From an uncultured Alphaproteobacteria bacterium (GTDB taxonomy: Bacteria; Pseudomonadota; Alphaproteobacteria; Caulobacterales; Aquidulcibacteraceae), in contig CALBSY010000510.1 in NCBI GenBank assembly GCA_937967725.1, forward strand, positions 1 to 8,625: a DNA stretch of 8,625 nucleotides, written 5' to 3'. Below, one piece after another: positions 1-6,090 of the stretch; the stretch's first letter is position 1, and each line of letters opens with the position of its first letter. Both the position numbers and the translations under genes were made by a program. The notes under the pieces were generated by a model. That model made no database searches. It saw only the letters and a list, made by a program, of their open reading frames with translations, and was not told where the DNA came from.

Positions 1-1
1 C

Positions 2-1159
2 GTTCACACCCAGGCGGACAAGCCGGCTTCGCCGGTCAAGGGCAACGCCATTATCAGCTTCGAAAACGTCACCAAGCGTTTCGGCAAAACCGTCGCCGTC
101 GACAACGTGAACCTGCAAATTCAGGAAGGCGAGTTCTTCGCGCTGCTGGGCCCGTCAGGCTGCGGCAAGACCACGTTGCTGCGCATGCTCGCCGGTTTTG
201 AGACGCCGAGCGAAGGACGCATTTTAATCGACGGTCAGGATATCGCGCCGCTTCCGCCGAATAAGCGGCCGGTGAACATGGTGTTCCAGTCCTACGCCGT
301 GTTCCCGCACATGAAGGTCGCCGACAATGTCGGCTACGGGCTGAAGATGGACGGCGTGCCGGAGATTGAACGCAAGAAGCGCGTCGATGAAGCGCTCGAG
401 CTGGTCAAGCTCGGCGGGCTAGGCGAGCGTATGCCGGATCAACTTTCGGGCGGACAGCGCCAGCGCGTAGCGTTGGCGCGGGCATTGGTGAAGCGGCCGC
501 GCGTGCTGCTGCTGGATGAACCGCTGTCGGCGCTCGACGCCAAGCTGCGCGACCAGATGCGCTCCGAGCTCACTTCGCTACAGGAGAAGGTGGGCATCAC
601 TTTCATTATGGTCACGCACGATCAGGACGAGGCGCTCGCCATCGCCACGCGTTGCGCGGTGATGAATCGCGGCGTGCTCACGCAGGTGGCTACGCCCTCC
701 GATCTCTACGAGTTTCCCAATTCGCGCTTCGTGGCGGATTTCGTGGGCAGCGTGAACATGTTCGAGGGTGTGCTGGAAAAGGACGAGCCAAGCAGGGCGC
801 AGGTGCGCTGTCCGGAGCTTGCCGCGCCAGTCTATCTCGACCACGGCGTTACCGGTGCGCGCGGCGCCACCGTATGGGTGGCGCTGCGCCCTGAAAAGAT
901 CGAGATGCACAAGCGCGCCGAAGGCGCCGCCCCCATGAAGATGGAAGACGCGCCGGAAGGAACGAACGTTGTGCCTGGCGTCATCCGCGACATCGTCTAT
1001 CTGGGCAGCGAGACCAATTACGAAGTTGAACTCGAAGGCGGCCGGCGGGTGAAGACATTCCGTTCCAATCTGACCCGTTACGACCAGGAAGACTTTACCT
1101 GGGACGAGCCGGTGTGGCTTGCTTGGCACGCCTGTTCGCCCGCCGTGCTCCTATCTTAG
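2..1159 (+). CDS. potG: Polyamine (putrescine) ABC transporter ATP-binding protein, PotG/SpuF-like, 5' end cut
   Basis: Cytoplasmic ATPase subunit that powers a polyamine importer. The reading frame is open to the left edge, with 385 residues visible. No ATG lies in frame before a GTG at 107, which sits inside the conserved N-terminal strand (ISFENVTKRFGK), so the true start is upstream of the window. Visible motifs are Walker A GPSGCGKT (149-172), signature LSGGQ (443-457), Walker B LLLLDEP with catalytic Glu at 518-520, a D-loop (SALDAK) and the switch His in VTHDQ (617-619). A C-terminal TOBE-like regulatory domain follows. Within it, GSVNMFEGVL and VALRPEKI match PotG more closely than generic PotA or sugar-importer ATPases. 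E. coli PotG is about 377 residues, so little is missing. The stop lies 4 nt before puuD, implying one operon. Binding-protein and permease genes are not downstream and must lie upstream or elsewhere. The family is sure; the polyamine substrate is supported by both sequence and neighbours. Confidence 0.9.
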   Translation, partial: VHTQADKPASPVKGNAIISFENVTKRFGKTVAVDNVNLQIQEGEFFALLGPSGCGKTTLLRMLAGFETPSEGRILIDGQDIAPLPPNKRPVNMVFQSYAVFPHMKVADNVGYGLKMDGVPEIERKKRVDEALELVKLGGLGERMPDQLSGGQRQRVALARALVKRPRVLLLDEPLSALDAKLRDQMRSELTSLQEKVGITFIMVTHDQDEALAIATRCAVMNRGVLTQVATPSDLYEFPNSRFVADFVGSVNMFEGVLEKDEPSRAQVRCPELAAPVYLDHGVTGARGATVWVALRPEKIEMHKRAEGAAPMKMEDAPEGTNVVPGVIRDIVYLGSETNYEVELEGGRRVKTFRSNLTRYDQEDFTWDEPVWLAWHACSPAVLLS

Positions 1160-1163
1160 CCCC

Positions 1164-1925
1164 ATGACTATGGACAAAGCCCGTCCCGTCCTTGGCGTCA
1201 TCAGCTGCAACCGCACCATCGATGGCCAAGCGGCGCAGTCGGTGATGACGCGTTATCTCGCTTCGTCGCTGACCTATGCCAACGCAGCTGGCTTGATGGT
1301 GCCGGCGATGCCCGGCTTGATGCAGGCGCGCGAGGTGGCGCCGCGGCTGGACGGATTGCTGCTCACGGGCACGCCATCGAACCTCGATCCCCAGCGTTAC
1401 GGCGAACCCGTCGACGATGCGCCCGGACCGTTCGATCGCGACCGCGACGAAATGACGGCGCGCCTGATCGAAGCTATGCTCGATCTGAGCAAGCCGGTAT
1501 TCGGCATCTGCCGCGGATTTCAGGAGCTCAACGTCGCATTTGGCGGCACGCTGAGGCGCGATATGGGCAATCATCCGGATCTCATCCCGCACCACTCGCC
1601 GGAGGAAAAGGACATCCCGCTGATGTTCGAGCACTTGCACCCGGTGACGCTGACGCCAGGCGGCGTGCTGCGCGGCGCCTACGACAAAGATGCGCTCGAC
1701 GTGATCAGCGTTCACTTCCAAGGTGTCGACAGGCTCGGCGCGGGGCTGCGCGTCGAAGCCACCGCGCCGGACGGCGTCGTGGAAGCAGTTTCGGCGGAAG
1801 TGAATGGCGCGCCTGTGCTCGCCGTGCAGTGGCACCCGGAGTGGAAGGCTGACGAGAGTTCGGACAGCCAGACTTTCTTTAGGCTTCTGGGCCAAGCGCT
1901 GCGTGGCGAGAAGCTCGTCTCCTGA
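1164..1925 (+). CDS. puuD: Gamma-glutamyl-gamma-aminobutyrate hydrolase (PuuD/SpuA-like, class I amidotransferase fold)
   Basis: Cytoplasmic peptidase C26-type hydrolase that frees glutamate from gamma-glutamyl-GABA, the last step of the glutamylated putrescine route. From the ATG at 1164 it encodes 253 residues, against about 254 for E. coli PuuD. The catalytic triad is visible: nucleophile Cys116 in PVFGICRGFQELN, and His224 and Glu226 in AVQWHPEW. The LLTGTPSNLDP segment, with Y after Q-R, is typical of the family. A TTG at 1119 would add 15 residues overlapping potG but lacks family resemblance. ATG 1164 gives a PuuD-like N-terminus, and ATG 1170 (MDKARPVLG) is an equally possible start. 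No clear Shine-Dalgarno precedes either start, so translation may be coupled to potG, whose stop is 4 nt away. P. aeruginosa spuA is the equivalent gene beside spuC. Activity on other gamma-glutamyl amines cannot be excluded. Confidence 0.92.
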   Translation: MTMDKARPVLGVISCNRTIDGQAAQSVMTRYLASSLTYANAAGLMVPAMPGLMQAREVAPRLDGLLLTGTPSNLDPQRYGEPVDDAPGPFDRDRDEMTARLIEAMLDLSKPVFGICRGFQELNVAFGGTLRRDMGNHPDLIPHHSPEEKDIPLMFEHLHPVTLTPGGVLRGAYDKDALDVISVHFQGVDRLGAGLRVEATAPDGVVEAVSAEVNGAPVLAVQWHPEWKADESSDSQTFFRLLGQALRGEKLVS

Positions 1926-1958
1926 GCCGTGAGATTATAACCAAGGGATCGACCAACC

Positions 1959-3365
1959 ATGCCCGCCCGTAACTACGACATCCCCGAACTCCGACGGCTG
2001 GACGTCGAACACCATTTGCCGGCGCAGGCCACCTATTCCGAGATTCACGCGCTCAGCGGCAGCCGCACCGTCGCGCGCGCCGTGGGCTGGACGATTTATG
2101 ACGGCGAGGGCCACGCCATTCTCGATGGGATGGCGGGTTTGTGGTGCGTCAATGTCGGCTACGGCCGCGAGGAGTTGGCGCGCGCCGCTTATGAGCAGCT
2201 GCAGGAGCTGCCGTTCTACAACACGTTCTTCAAGACGGCGACGCCGCCCACTGTGATGCTAGCCGCCAAGCTGTCGGAAAAACTTGGCGGTAAGCTCAGC
2301 CACGTGTTCTTCAACTCGTCAGGCTCGGAAGCCAACGACACCGTCATGCGCATGGTGCGCCATTATTGGACGGCGAAGGGCGAACCGAAGCGCAGCATCT
2401 TCATCAGCCGCTGGAACGCCTATCACGGCTCGACCATGGCCGGCGCCAGCCTTGGCGGCATGAAGCACATGCATCCGATCGGGGGCCTGCCGATCCCTGG
2501 CGTTGAGCATGTGATGCAGCCTTATCGCTTCAACGAAGGCTTTGGCGAAGACGAGGAGGTGTTCACGGCGCGTGCGGTGCAGGAGATTGAAGATCGCATC
2601 CTGAAAGTCGGCCCGGAGAACGTGGCCGCCTTCATCGGTGAAGTGGTGCAGGGTGCCGGCGGCGTGATCATTCCGCCGGCAGGCTATTGGAAAAAGGTCG
2701 AAGCGATCTGCCGCAGGTACGGCATTCTTCTCGTGGTCGATGAAGTCATCACCGGCTTCGGCCGGCTGGGCTCATGGTTCGGCTTCCAGCACTATGGCGT
2801 AACACCCGACCTTGTGCCGATGGCGAAAGGCTTGTCGTCAGGCTACCTGCCGCTCTCCGCGGTCGGAGTTTCGCGTGAAATCGTCGACGTGCTGCGCGAG
2901 AAGGGTGGCGAGTTCGTCCACGGCTACACCTATTCGGGCCATCCGGTGTCGGCCGCCGTCGCATTGAAGAACATCGAGATCATCGAGCGCGAAAGCCTGG
3001 TCGACCGCGTCCGGAACGATGTAGGGCCCTATTTCGCCGAAGCGCTGAAACGTCTCGATGGCGATCCGTTGGTGGGAGAAACGCGCTCGCTCGGCCTGAT
3101 CGGCGCCGTCGAGATCGTTTCGCGCAAGGGCACGAACGAGCGCTTTACCGGAAAGGAAGGCAAGGCCGGGCCCATCGTACGCGACGCCTGCATCAAGAAC
3201 GGGCTGATGGTGCGCGGTATTCGCGATTCGGTCGTGATGTGCCCGCCCTTGATCATCACGCGCGACGAGATCGATCGCATGATCGACATCATCGCCAAAT
3301 CCCTGCGCGAAGCGGAGCCCGCGCTGCGGGCGTTGAAGCCGGACGATCCTGGTGGGCTAGGGTAG
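1959..3365 (+). CDS. spuC: Putrescine/polyamine aminotransferase, class III PLP enzyme (SpuC-like)
   Basis: PLP-dependent class III (omega) aminotransferase of 468 residues, predicted to move the terminal amino group of putrescine or another polyamine to pyruvate or a similar acceptor. Visible landmarks are the phosphate-binding SSGSEAND (120-127), the PLP-stacking YHGST (155-159), DEVITGFGR with Asp261 contacting the pyridine nitrogen, and Lys290 in MAKGLSSGYLPLSA, the Schiff-base lysine. GYTYSGHPVSAA, near 310-320, is the usual second cofactor-side segment. An AAGGGA at 1943-1948, about 10 nt before the ATG, supports the start. The 33-nt gap from puuD suggests the same operon. Length and the N-terminal LDVEHHLPAQATY segment fit the SpuC group. 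Related aminotransferases act on beta-alanine, taurine or other amines, so the exact substrate rests on context. The last 9 nt overlap the end of the opposing regulator gene. Confidence 0.9.
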   Translation: MPARNYDIPELRRLDVEHHLPAQATYSEIHALSGSRTVARAVGWTIYDGEGHAILDGMAGLWCVNVGYGREELARAAYEQLQELPFYNTFFKTATPPTVMLAAKLSEKLGGKLSHVFFNSSGSEANDTVMRMVRHYWTAKGEPKRSIFISRWNAYHGSTMAGASLGGMKHMHPIGGLPIPGVEHVMQPYRFNEGFGEDEEVFTARAVQEIEDRILKVGPENVAAFIGEVVQGAGGVIIPPAGYWKKVEAICRRYGILLVVDEVITGFGRLGSWFGFQHYGVTPDLVPMAKGLSSGYLPLSAVGVSREIVDVLREKGGEFVHGYTYSGHPVSAAVALKNIEIIERESLVDRVRNDVGPYFAEALKRLDGDPLVGETRSLGLIGAVEIVSRKGTNERFTGKEGKAGPIVRDACIKNGLMVRGIRDSVVMCPPLIITRDEIDRMIDIIAKSLREAEPALRALKPDDPGGLG

Positions 3366-4028
3366 AGGCGCTCCGTCGAGCGCGAGGCCGTCACGCCCAA
3401 GCAACCCCATGCCGTCGTTGATGTCAGCGGTGATCGCCGCGCGCAACGCGGGGGCGTCTTTAGCTTCGATCGCCGCTATGGCGGCCTTGTGATTGTCGTG
3501 CAAATTTGCGCCGCTCACGCGACCGAACACGACGCGCATGTACGGACCGAATTGCAGCCAAAGCGTTTCAATCAACTGCGCCAGCACCGCGCCGGGATAG
3601 GCGCGGTACAGCGTGAAGTGAAAATCATGATTGCTTTGCATGTAGGCTTCGGCGTCACCTGTGGCGATCGCTGTATCGAGTGAAATGTCCGCCGCCTGTA
3701 GCAATCCGACGTGCTCCGGCGTCAGGTGCGGCAAGGCCAACACTGCCGCTTCCGGTTCGAGCAGCAACCGGCAGCGCAACAAGTCGTCGAACCGCGCTTC
3801 CGTCATCGGCGGCACGCGCACGCGGCGCTTGGAGCGGATCGCGACCGCGCCCTCTGCGGCAAGCCGCGAGAGCGCATCGCGGACTGGCGTTTGGCTGACG
3901 CCTAGCTCGGCAGCCAGGCTGCGCGTCGAGAGTTCATGCCCGGGCGCCATGCCGCCGTTGACCAGCCGCTTGCGCAGTTTGGCATAGATGGCTGCGTTGA
4001 GCCCTTCGTCTTCCCCGCTGAAAGTCAT
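3357..4028 (-). CDS. GntR-family transcriptional regulator, FadR/FCD subfamily, likely repressor of the polyamine operons
   Basis: A 223-residue one-component regulator. Residues 10-72 form the winged helix-turn-helix, with GNtR-type signatures: the STRSLAAELGVSQTPVRDAL recognition region and a wing ending in KRRVRVPP. Residues about 78-208 form the all-helical FCD ligand domain. An in-frame TAG four codons upstream of the ATG fixes the start. The usual FCD metal-ligand positions read Asn133, His137 (in NHDFHFTLY), His180 (in NHKAAIAAI) and Asp202, where the last is normally His. The gene runs away from puuA and towards spuC, so it sits between the two operons it probably controls. FCD regulators often bind small organic acids and release DNA; here a polyamine catabolite such as glutamylated amine, GABA or succinate is plausible but unproven. 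Its ribosome-binding site is weak. No symbol is assigned because there is no specific match I can name. Confidence 0.87.
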   Translation of the reverse strand: MTFSGEDEGLNAAIYAKLRKRLVNGGMAPGHELSTRSLAAELGVSQTPVRDALSRLAAEGAVAIRSKRRVRVPPMTEARFDDLLRCRLLLEPEAAVLALPHLTPEHVGLLQAADISLDTAIATGDAEAYMQSNHDFHFTLYRAYPGAVLAQLIETLWLQFGPYMRVVFGRVSGANLHDNHKAAIAAIEAKDAPALRAAITADINDGMGLLGRDGLALDGAPLP

Positions 4029-4086
4029 GCGCGCCAGCTAGCCAAAGGCGGTTACGAAAGCACCAAAAAACAACAGTAGGGCGACG

Positions 4087-4098
4087 TACAGCATTGTA
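4087..4098. promoter_or_regulatory. Short inverted repeat TACA-N4-TGTA, possible operator over the gntR promoter
   Basis: The sequence TACAGCATTGTA has perfect 4-nt arms. It lies 59 nt upstream of the regulator's ATG and ends 10 nt before the candidate -35 box of the puuA promoter. Read on the - strand, 4093-4098 gives TACAAT, a 5/6 match to a -10 box that could serve gntR, although no good -35 box is visible at the right distance. A regulator bound here could repress itself and affect puuA. It also contains ATTGTAT, a half-site style seen in some FCD regulators. The arms are short and could arise by chance. Confidence 0.3.
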
Positions 4099-4107
4099 TG
4101 GCCGTGC

Positions 4108-4137
4108 TTGACTTGCCCCGAGCAGCCCACTCATAGT
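4108..4137 (+). promoter_or_regulatory. Candidate sigma-70-type promoter for the puuA operon
   Basis: TTGACT at 4108-4113 matches the -35 consensus in 5 of 6 positions. CATAGT at 4132-4137 matches the -10 consensus in 4 of 6, with an 18-nt spacer. Transcription would begin near 4144, giving a leader of roughly 185 nt before puuA. It is the best + strand match I see in the 299-nt divergent gap. Alphaproteobacterial promoters are often less conserved at -10, so the exact site is uncertain. Confidence 0.45.
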
Positions 4138-4155
4138 GTGGCAATCAGGTGACTC

Positions 4156-4335
4156 ATGCGCTCCCGCGGCCTTCATGTGAAGGCGGAAGGGCGCGGGTTG
4201 CGAGCGGTCTCGATTGGCCGTCCTCACGTAATCGCCCCGCGCTTATCTGAACGGCAAATCTGTGCTGTTGGCGCGCGCCAGAACGGCGCCGGGCAAGTCA
4301 TCGCGTCAGCATGGACCGGATCGCGGCATGGATAA
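4156..4335 (+). CDS. Possible 59-residue leader ORF upstream of and overlapping puuA
   Basis: An ATG at 4156 is preceded by AGGTGA (4147-4152), a six-base match to the anti-Shine-Dalgarno partner, though only 3 nt from the ATG by its last base. The frame runs 59 codons to a TAA at 4333-4335, overlapping the puuA start (4328) in another frame. The candidate promoter would start transcription about 12 nt upstream, so this would be the first ORF on the mRNA. The product starts MRSRGLHVKAEG and has nine arginines, with no recognised domain, signal peptide or membrane segment. It could be a leader peptide coupled to puuA translation. It could equally be a chance ORF, since open frames of this length are common in GC-rich DNA. 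Confidence 0.22.
   Translation: MRSRGLHVKAEGRGLRAVSIGRPHVIAPRLSERQICAVGARQNGAGQVIASAWTGSRHG
4169..4184. promoter_or_regulatory. Perfect 7-2-7 inverted repeat GCCTTCATGTGAAGGC, candidate operator
   Basis: The arms GCCTTCA and TGAAGGC are exact reverse complements around a central TG. The site lies about 25 nt downstream of the predicted puuA transcription start, where a bound repressor would block elongation. The 2-nt centre is too short for a full RNA hairpin loop, which favours a protein-binding dyad over a terminator or riboswitch stem. The divergently encoded GntR/FCD protein is the obvious candidate binder. The sequence does not match the classical FadR consensus, so the partner is an inference. 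Confidence 0.45.
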
Positions 4336-5692
4336 GAACAGTTTTGGCAGCTGGATCAAGGAGCGCGGGACCGGCGAGGTCGAGTGCCTGATCCCCGATC
4401 TTAATGGCGTCATTCGGGGCAAGGTTTTTCCCGCGCAGAAGTTCCTCCAGAGTGAACGCGACGGCTCGTTGCGAATCCCCTCCAGCATCTACCTGCTGAC
4501 CGTGACAGGCGAGTACGCCGACGACGCCAACGAGGCGCTCTCGATGCAGGATCCGGATGTCGTGCTGCGGCCCGATCCGGACACGATCTGCGTGGCGCCC
4601 GGTTACAAGACGCCGACCGCGTTCGTATTCGCCGATGCGTATCACACCAGCGGCGAACCCTATGAGATTGCGCCGCGCCACGTGCTGAAGCGGGTGGTGG
4701 AGATGTACGACAAAGAGGGCCTTCGGCCGGTAGTCGCGCCGGAATTGGAGTTCTACCTCACGCAAAAGAACACCGATCCGGATTTGCCGCTGCTGCCGCC
4801 GGCTGGGCGATCGGGCCGCTCGGAAACGGCGCCGCAGCCGTACGGCCTCGAAGCGATCACGGAATACGAGGATCTGATCGAGACGATTTACGAGCACGCC
4901 GAAGCGGCCTCGCTGCATCTCGATACTATGATCCACGAAAGCGGCACTGCGCAGCTCGAGATCAACTTCAATCACGGCGACCCGGTGCACGTTTCGGATC
5001 AGGTGCTCGTGTTCAAGCGCATCGTGCGGCAAGTGGCGTTGAAGCATGGCGTCTACGCCACGTTCATGGCTAAGCCGATGGAGAACCAGCCCGGCAGCGC
5101 TATGCATCTGCACGTATCGCTGGTCGATGCGAAGAAGGGCGGCAATCTTTTCGGCGTAGAGTCGGAAGACCGCATGGGCGGCAATAGCGAAATGTTCAAG
5201 AATTTCGTCGGCGGCCTGCAGAAATACCTCGGCGAAGTGACGCCGCTGTTCGCGCCTAACGTGAATTCGTTCCGCCGTATGCGGCCGGATTTTTCTGCGC
5301 CTATCAACCTGCAATGGGGTTACGATAATCGTTCGTGCGGCTTGCGCGTGCCGATCTCGCGCCCGGAGAACCGACGCATCGAGAACCGTTTGCCCGGCGC
5401 TGACGCCAATCCGTATCTCGCCATCGCCGCTGTGCTGGTATGCTGTTATATCGGCATTCGCGCCAAGATCGAGCCGGCGGAGATGGTGCAAGGGAGCGCG
5501 TACAAGTGGGCGCGCACGCTGCCGCGCACGTTGCGTGAAGGGCTTGACCGTTTCCGCGAATGCAAACCTGTGATCGAGTTGCTGGGCGAACCGTTCTGCC
5601 GCGCGTTTCAGAAGATCAAGTCACACGAACTCAGCGCCTTTGAAGGCGTAATCTCGTCCTGGGAGCGCGACCACTTGCTGCTCAAGGTTTAA
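4328..5692 (+). CDS. puuA: Gamma-glutamyl-polyamine (putrescine) synthetase, glutamine-synthetase family, PuuA/SpuB-like
   Basis: ATP-dependent ligase that joins glutamate to putrescine or another polyamine, the first step of the glutamylated route. From ATG 4328 it has 454 residues. LIPDLNGVIRGKVFP (21-35) is the beta-grasp start typical of PuuA-like proteins rather than true GlnA. Metal and ATP residues of the GS core are visible: Glu139 and Glu141 in APELEFYL, Glu204 and Glu211 in ESGTAQLEINF, His260 and His262 in AMHLHVS, Arg340 and Arg345, and the flap-side RRIENRLPGADANPYLA. There is no C-terminal adenylylation-loop tyrosine pattern like GlnA's. A GTG at 4262 would add 22 residues, but MDKNSFGSWIKE is the better N-terminus; GGA at 4318-4320 is a modest ribosome-binding site 7 nt upstream. 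The stop is 1 nt before the VOC gene. The family is sure. Putrescine versus other amines (spermidine, ethanolamine, monoamines) is inferred from neighbours. Confidence 0.9.
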   Translation: MDKNSFGSWIKERGTGEVECLIPDLNGVIRGKVFPAQKFLQSERDGSLRIPSSIYLLTVTGEYADDANEALSMQDPDVVLRPDPDTICVAPGYKTPTAFVFADAYHTSGEPYEIAPRHVLKRVVEMYDKEGLRPVVAPELEFYLTQKNTDPDLPLLPPAGRSGRSETAPQPYGLEAITEYEDLIETIYEHAEAASLHLDTMIHESGTAQLEINFNHGDPVHVSDQVLVFKRIVRQVALKHGVYATFMAKPMENQPGSAMHLHVSLVDAKKGGNLFGVESEDRMGGNSEMFKNFVGGLQKYLGEVTPLFAPNVNSFRRMRPDFSAPINLQWGYDNRSCGLRVPISRPENRRIENRLPGADANPYLAIAAVLVCCYIGIRAKIEPAEMVQGSAYKWARTLPRTLREGLDRFRECKPVIELLGEPFCRAFQKIKSHELSAFEGVISSWERDHLLLKV

Positions 5693-5693
5693 C

Positions 5694-6065
5694 GTGAGCG
5701 CCGCGAAAATCCGGCGCGTGAGCTATGTGCTCGCAGTTCACGATCTGAAACGCTCTACAGCGTATTGGACAAACGTGCTCGGCTGGGAGTTCGGATTCGA
5801 AGATCCGGGCTGCTGGAGTTTTCTTTATCGCGATGAAGTTGGCGTGCACTTGGGAGAGTGCGTCGACGCAATGGCGCCAGCGAACTTGGGCGACCATTCC
5901 TATATCGCGTACATCGTGATGGACGATGTTGACCGCTACCACGCTGAAATAAGCGCGCGCGGCGCCGATTGTCGCGACCCGGAAGATAAGCCGTGGGGCA
6001 TGCGCGAGATGGCGGTGCGGACGATCGACGGCCATCGCATCACATTTGCGCAAGAAATTGAGTAA
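5694..6065 (+). CDS. VOC-superfamily (glyoxalase/bleomycin-resistance fold) protein of unknown role
   Basis: A 123-residue cytoplasmic protein with two beta-alpha-beta-beta-beta halves. The first half, VSYVLAVHDLKRSTAYWTNVLGW (about 9-31), and the second, YIVMDDVDRYHAEISARGA (about 73-91) followed by PWGMREMAVRTIDGHRITF (100-118), follow the classic VOC layout. The GTG start is 1 nt after the puuA stop, with AAGG at 5684-5687 as ribosome-binding site, so it is co-translated with puuA. Compared with glyoxalase I, the usual first His and last Glu metal ligands are not evident; His52 and Glu55 on the central strand are the likeliest remaining polar residues. The DPDGN-type loop is changed to TIDGH. 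It may bind a ligand without metal catalysis, or handle a reactive aldehyde from the pathway. No precise function can be given. Confidence 0.82.
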   Translation: MSAAKIRRVSYVLAVHDLKRSTAYWTNVLGWEFGFEDPGCWSFLYRDEVGVHLGECVDAMAPANLGDHSYIAYIVMDDVDRYHAEISARGADCRDPEDKPWGMREMAVRTIDGHRITFAQEIE

Positions 6066-6090
6066 AGGACACTTCAATTCCGATCTCGGC

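Noticed and set aside
1095..1895. A 266-codon open frame on the - strand opposite puuD
   Set aside because: It is fully covered by puuD, which has a complete catalytic triad; the antisense product shows no domain.
1936..1941. TATAAC resembling a -10 box between puuD and spuC
   Set aside because: No acceptable -35 element lies 16-18 nt upstream, and the 33-nt gap fits an internal operon spacing with a ribosome-binding site.
4129..4157. Direct repeat ACTCAT at 4129 and 4152, 23 bp apart
   Set aside because: Six bases repeated once is too little to call an operator, and the copies do not extend further.
4262..4327. N-terminal 22-codon extension of puuA from a GTG
   Set aside because: The extension reads as Arg/Ala/Gly-rich filler without family resemblance, and the ATG at 4328 starts a typical PuuA-like N-terminus.
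4298..5491. A 397-codon open frame on the - strand opposite puuA
   Set aside because: It is the antisense shadow of a well-supported GS-family gene. Its product is rich in Arg, His and Ala with no recognisable domain, as expected for the complement of GC-rich coding DNA.
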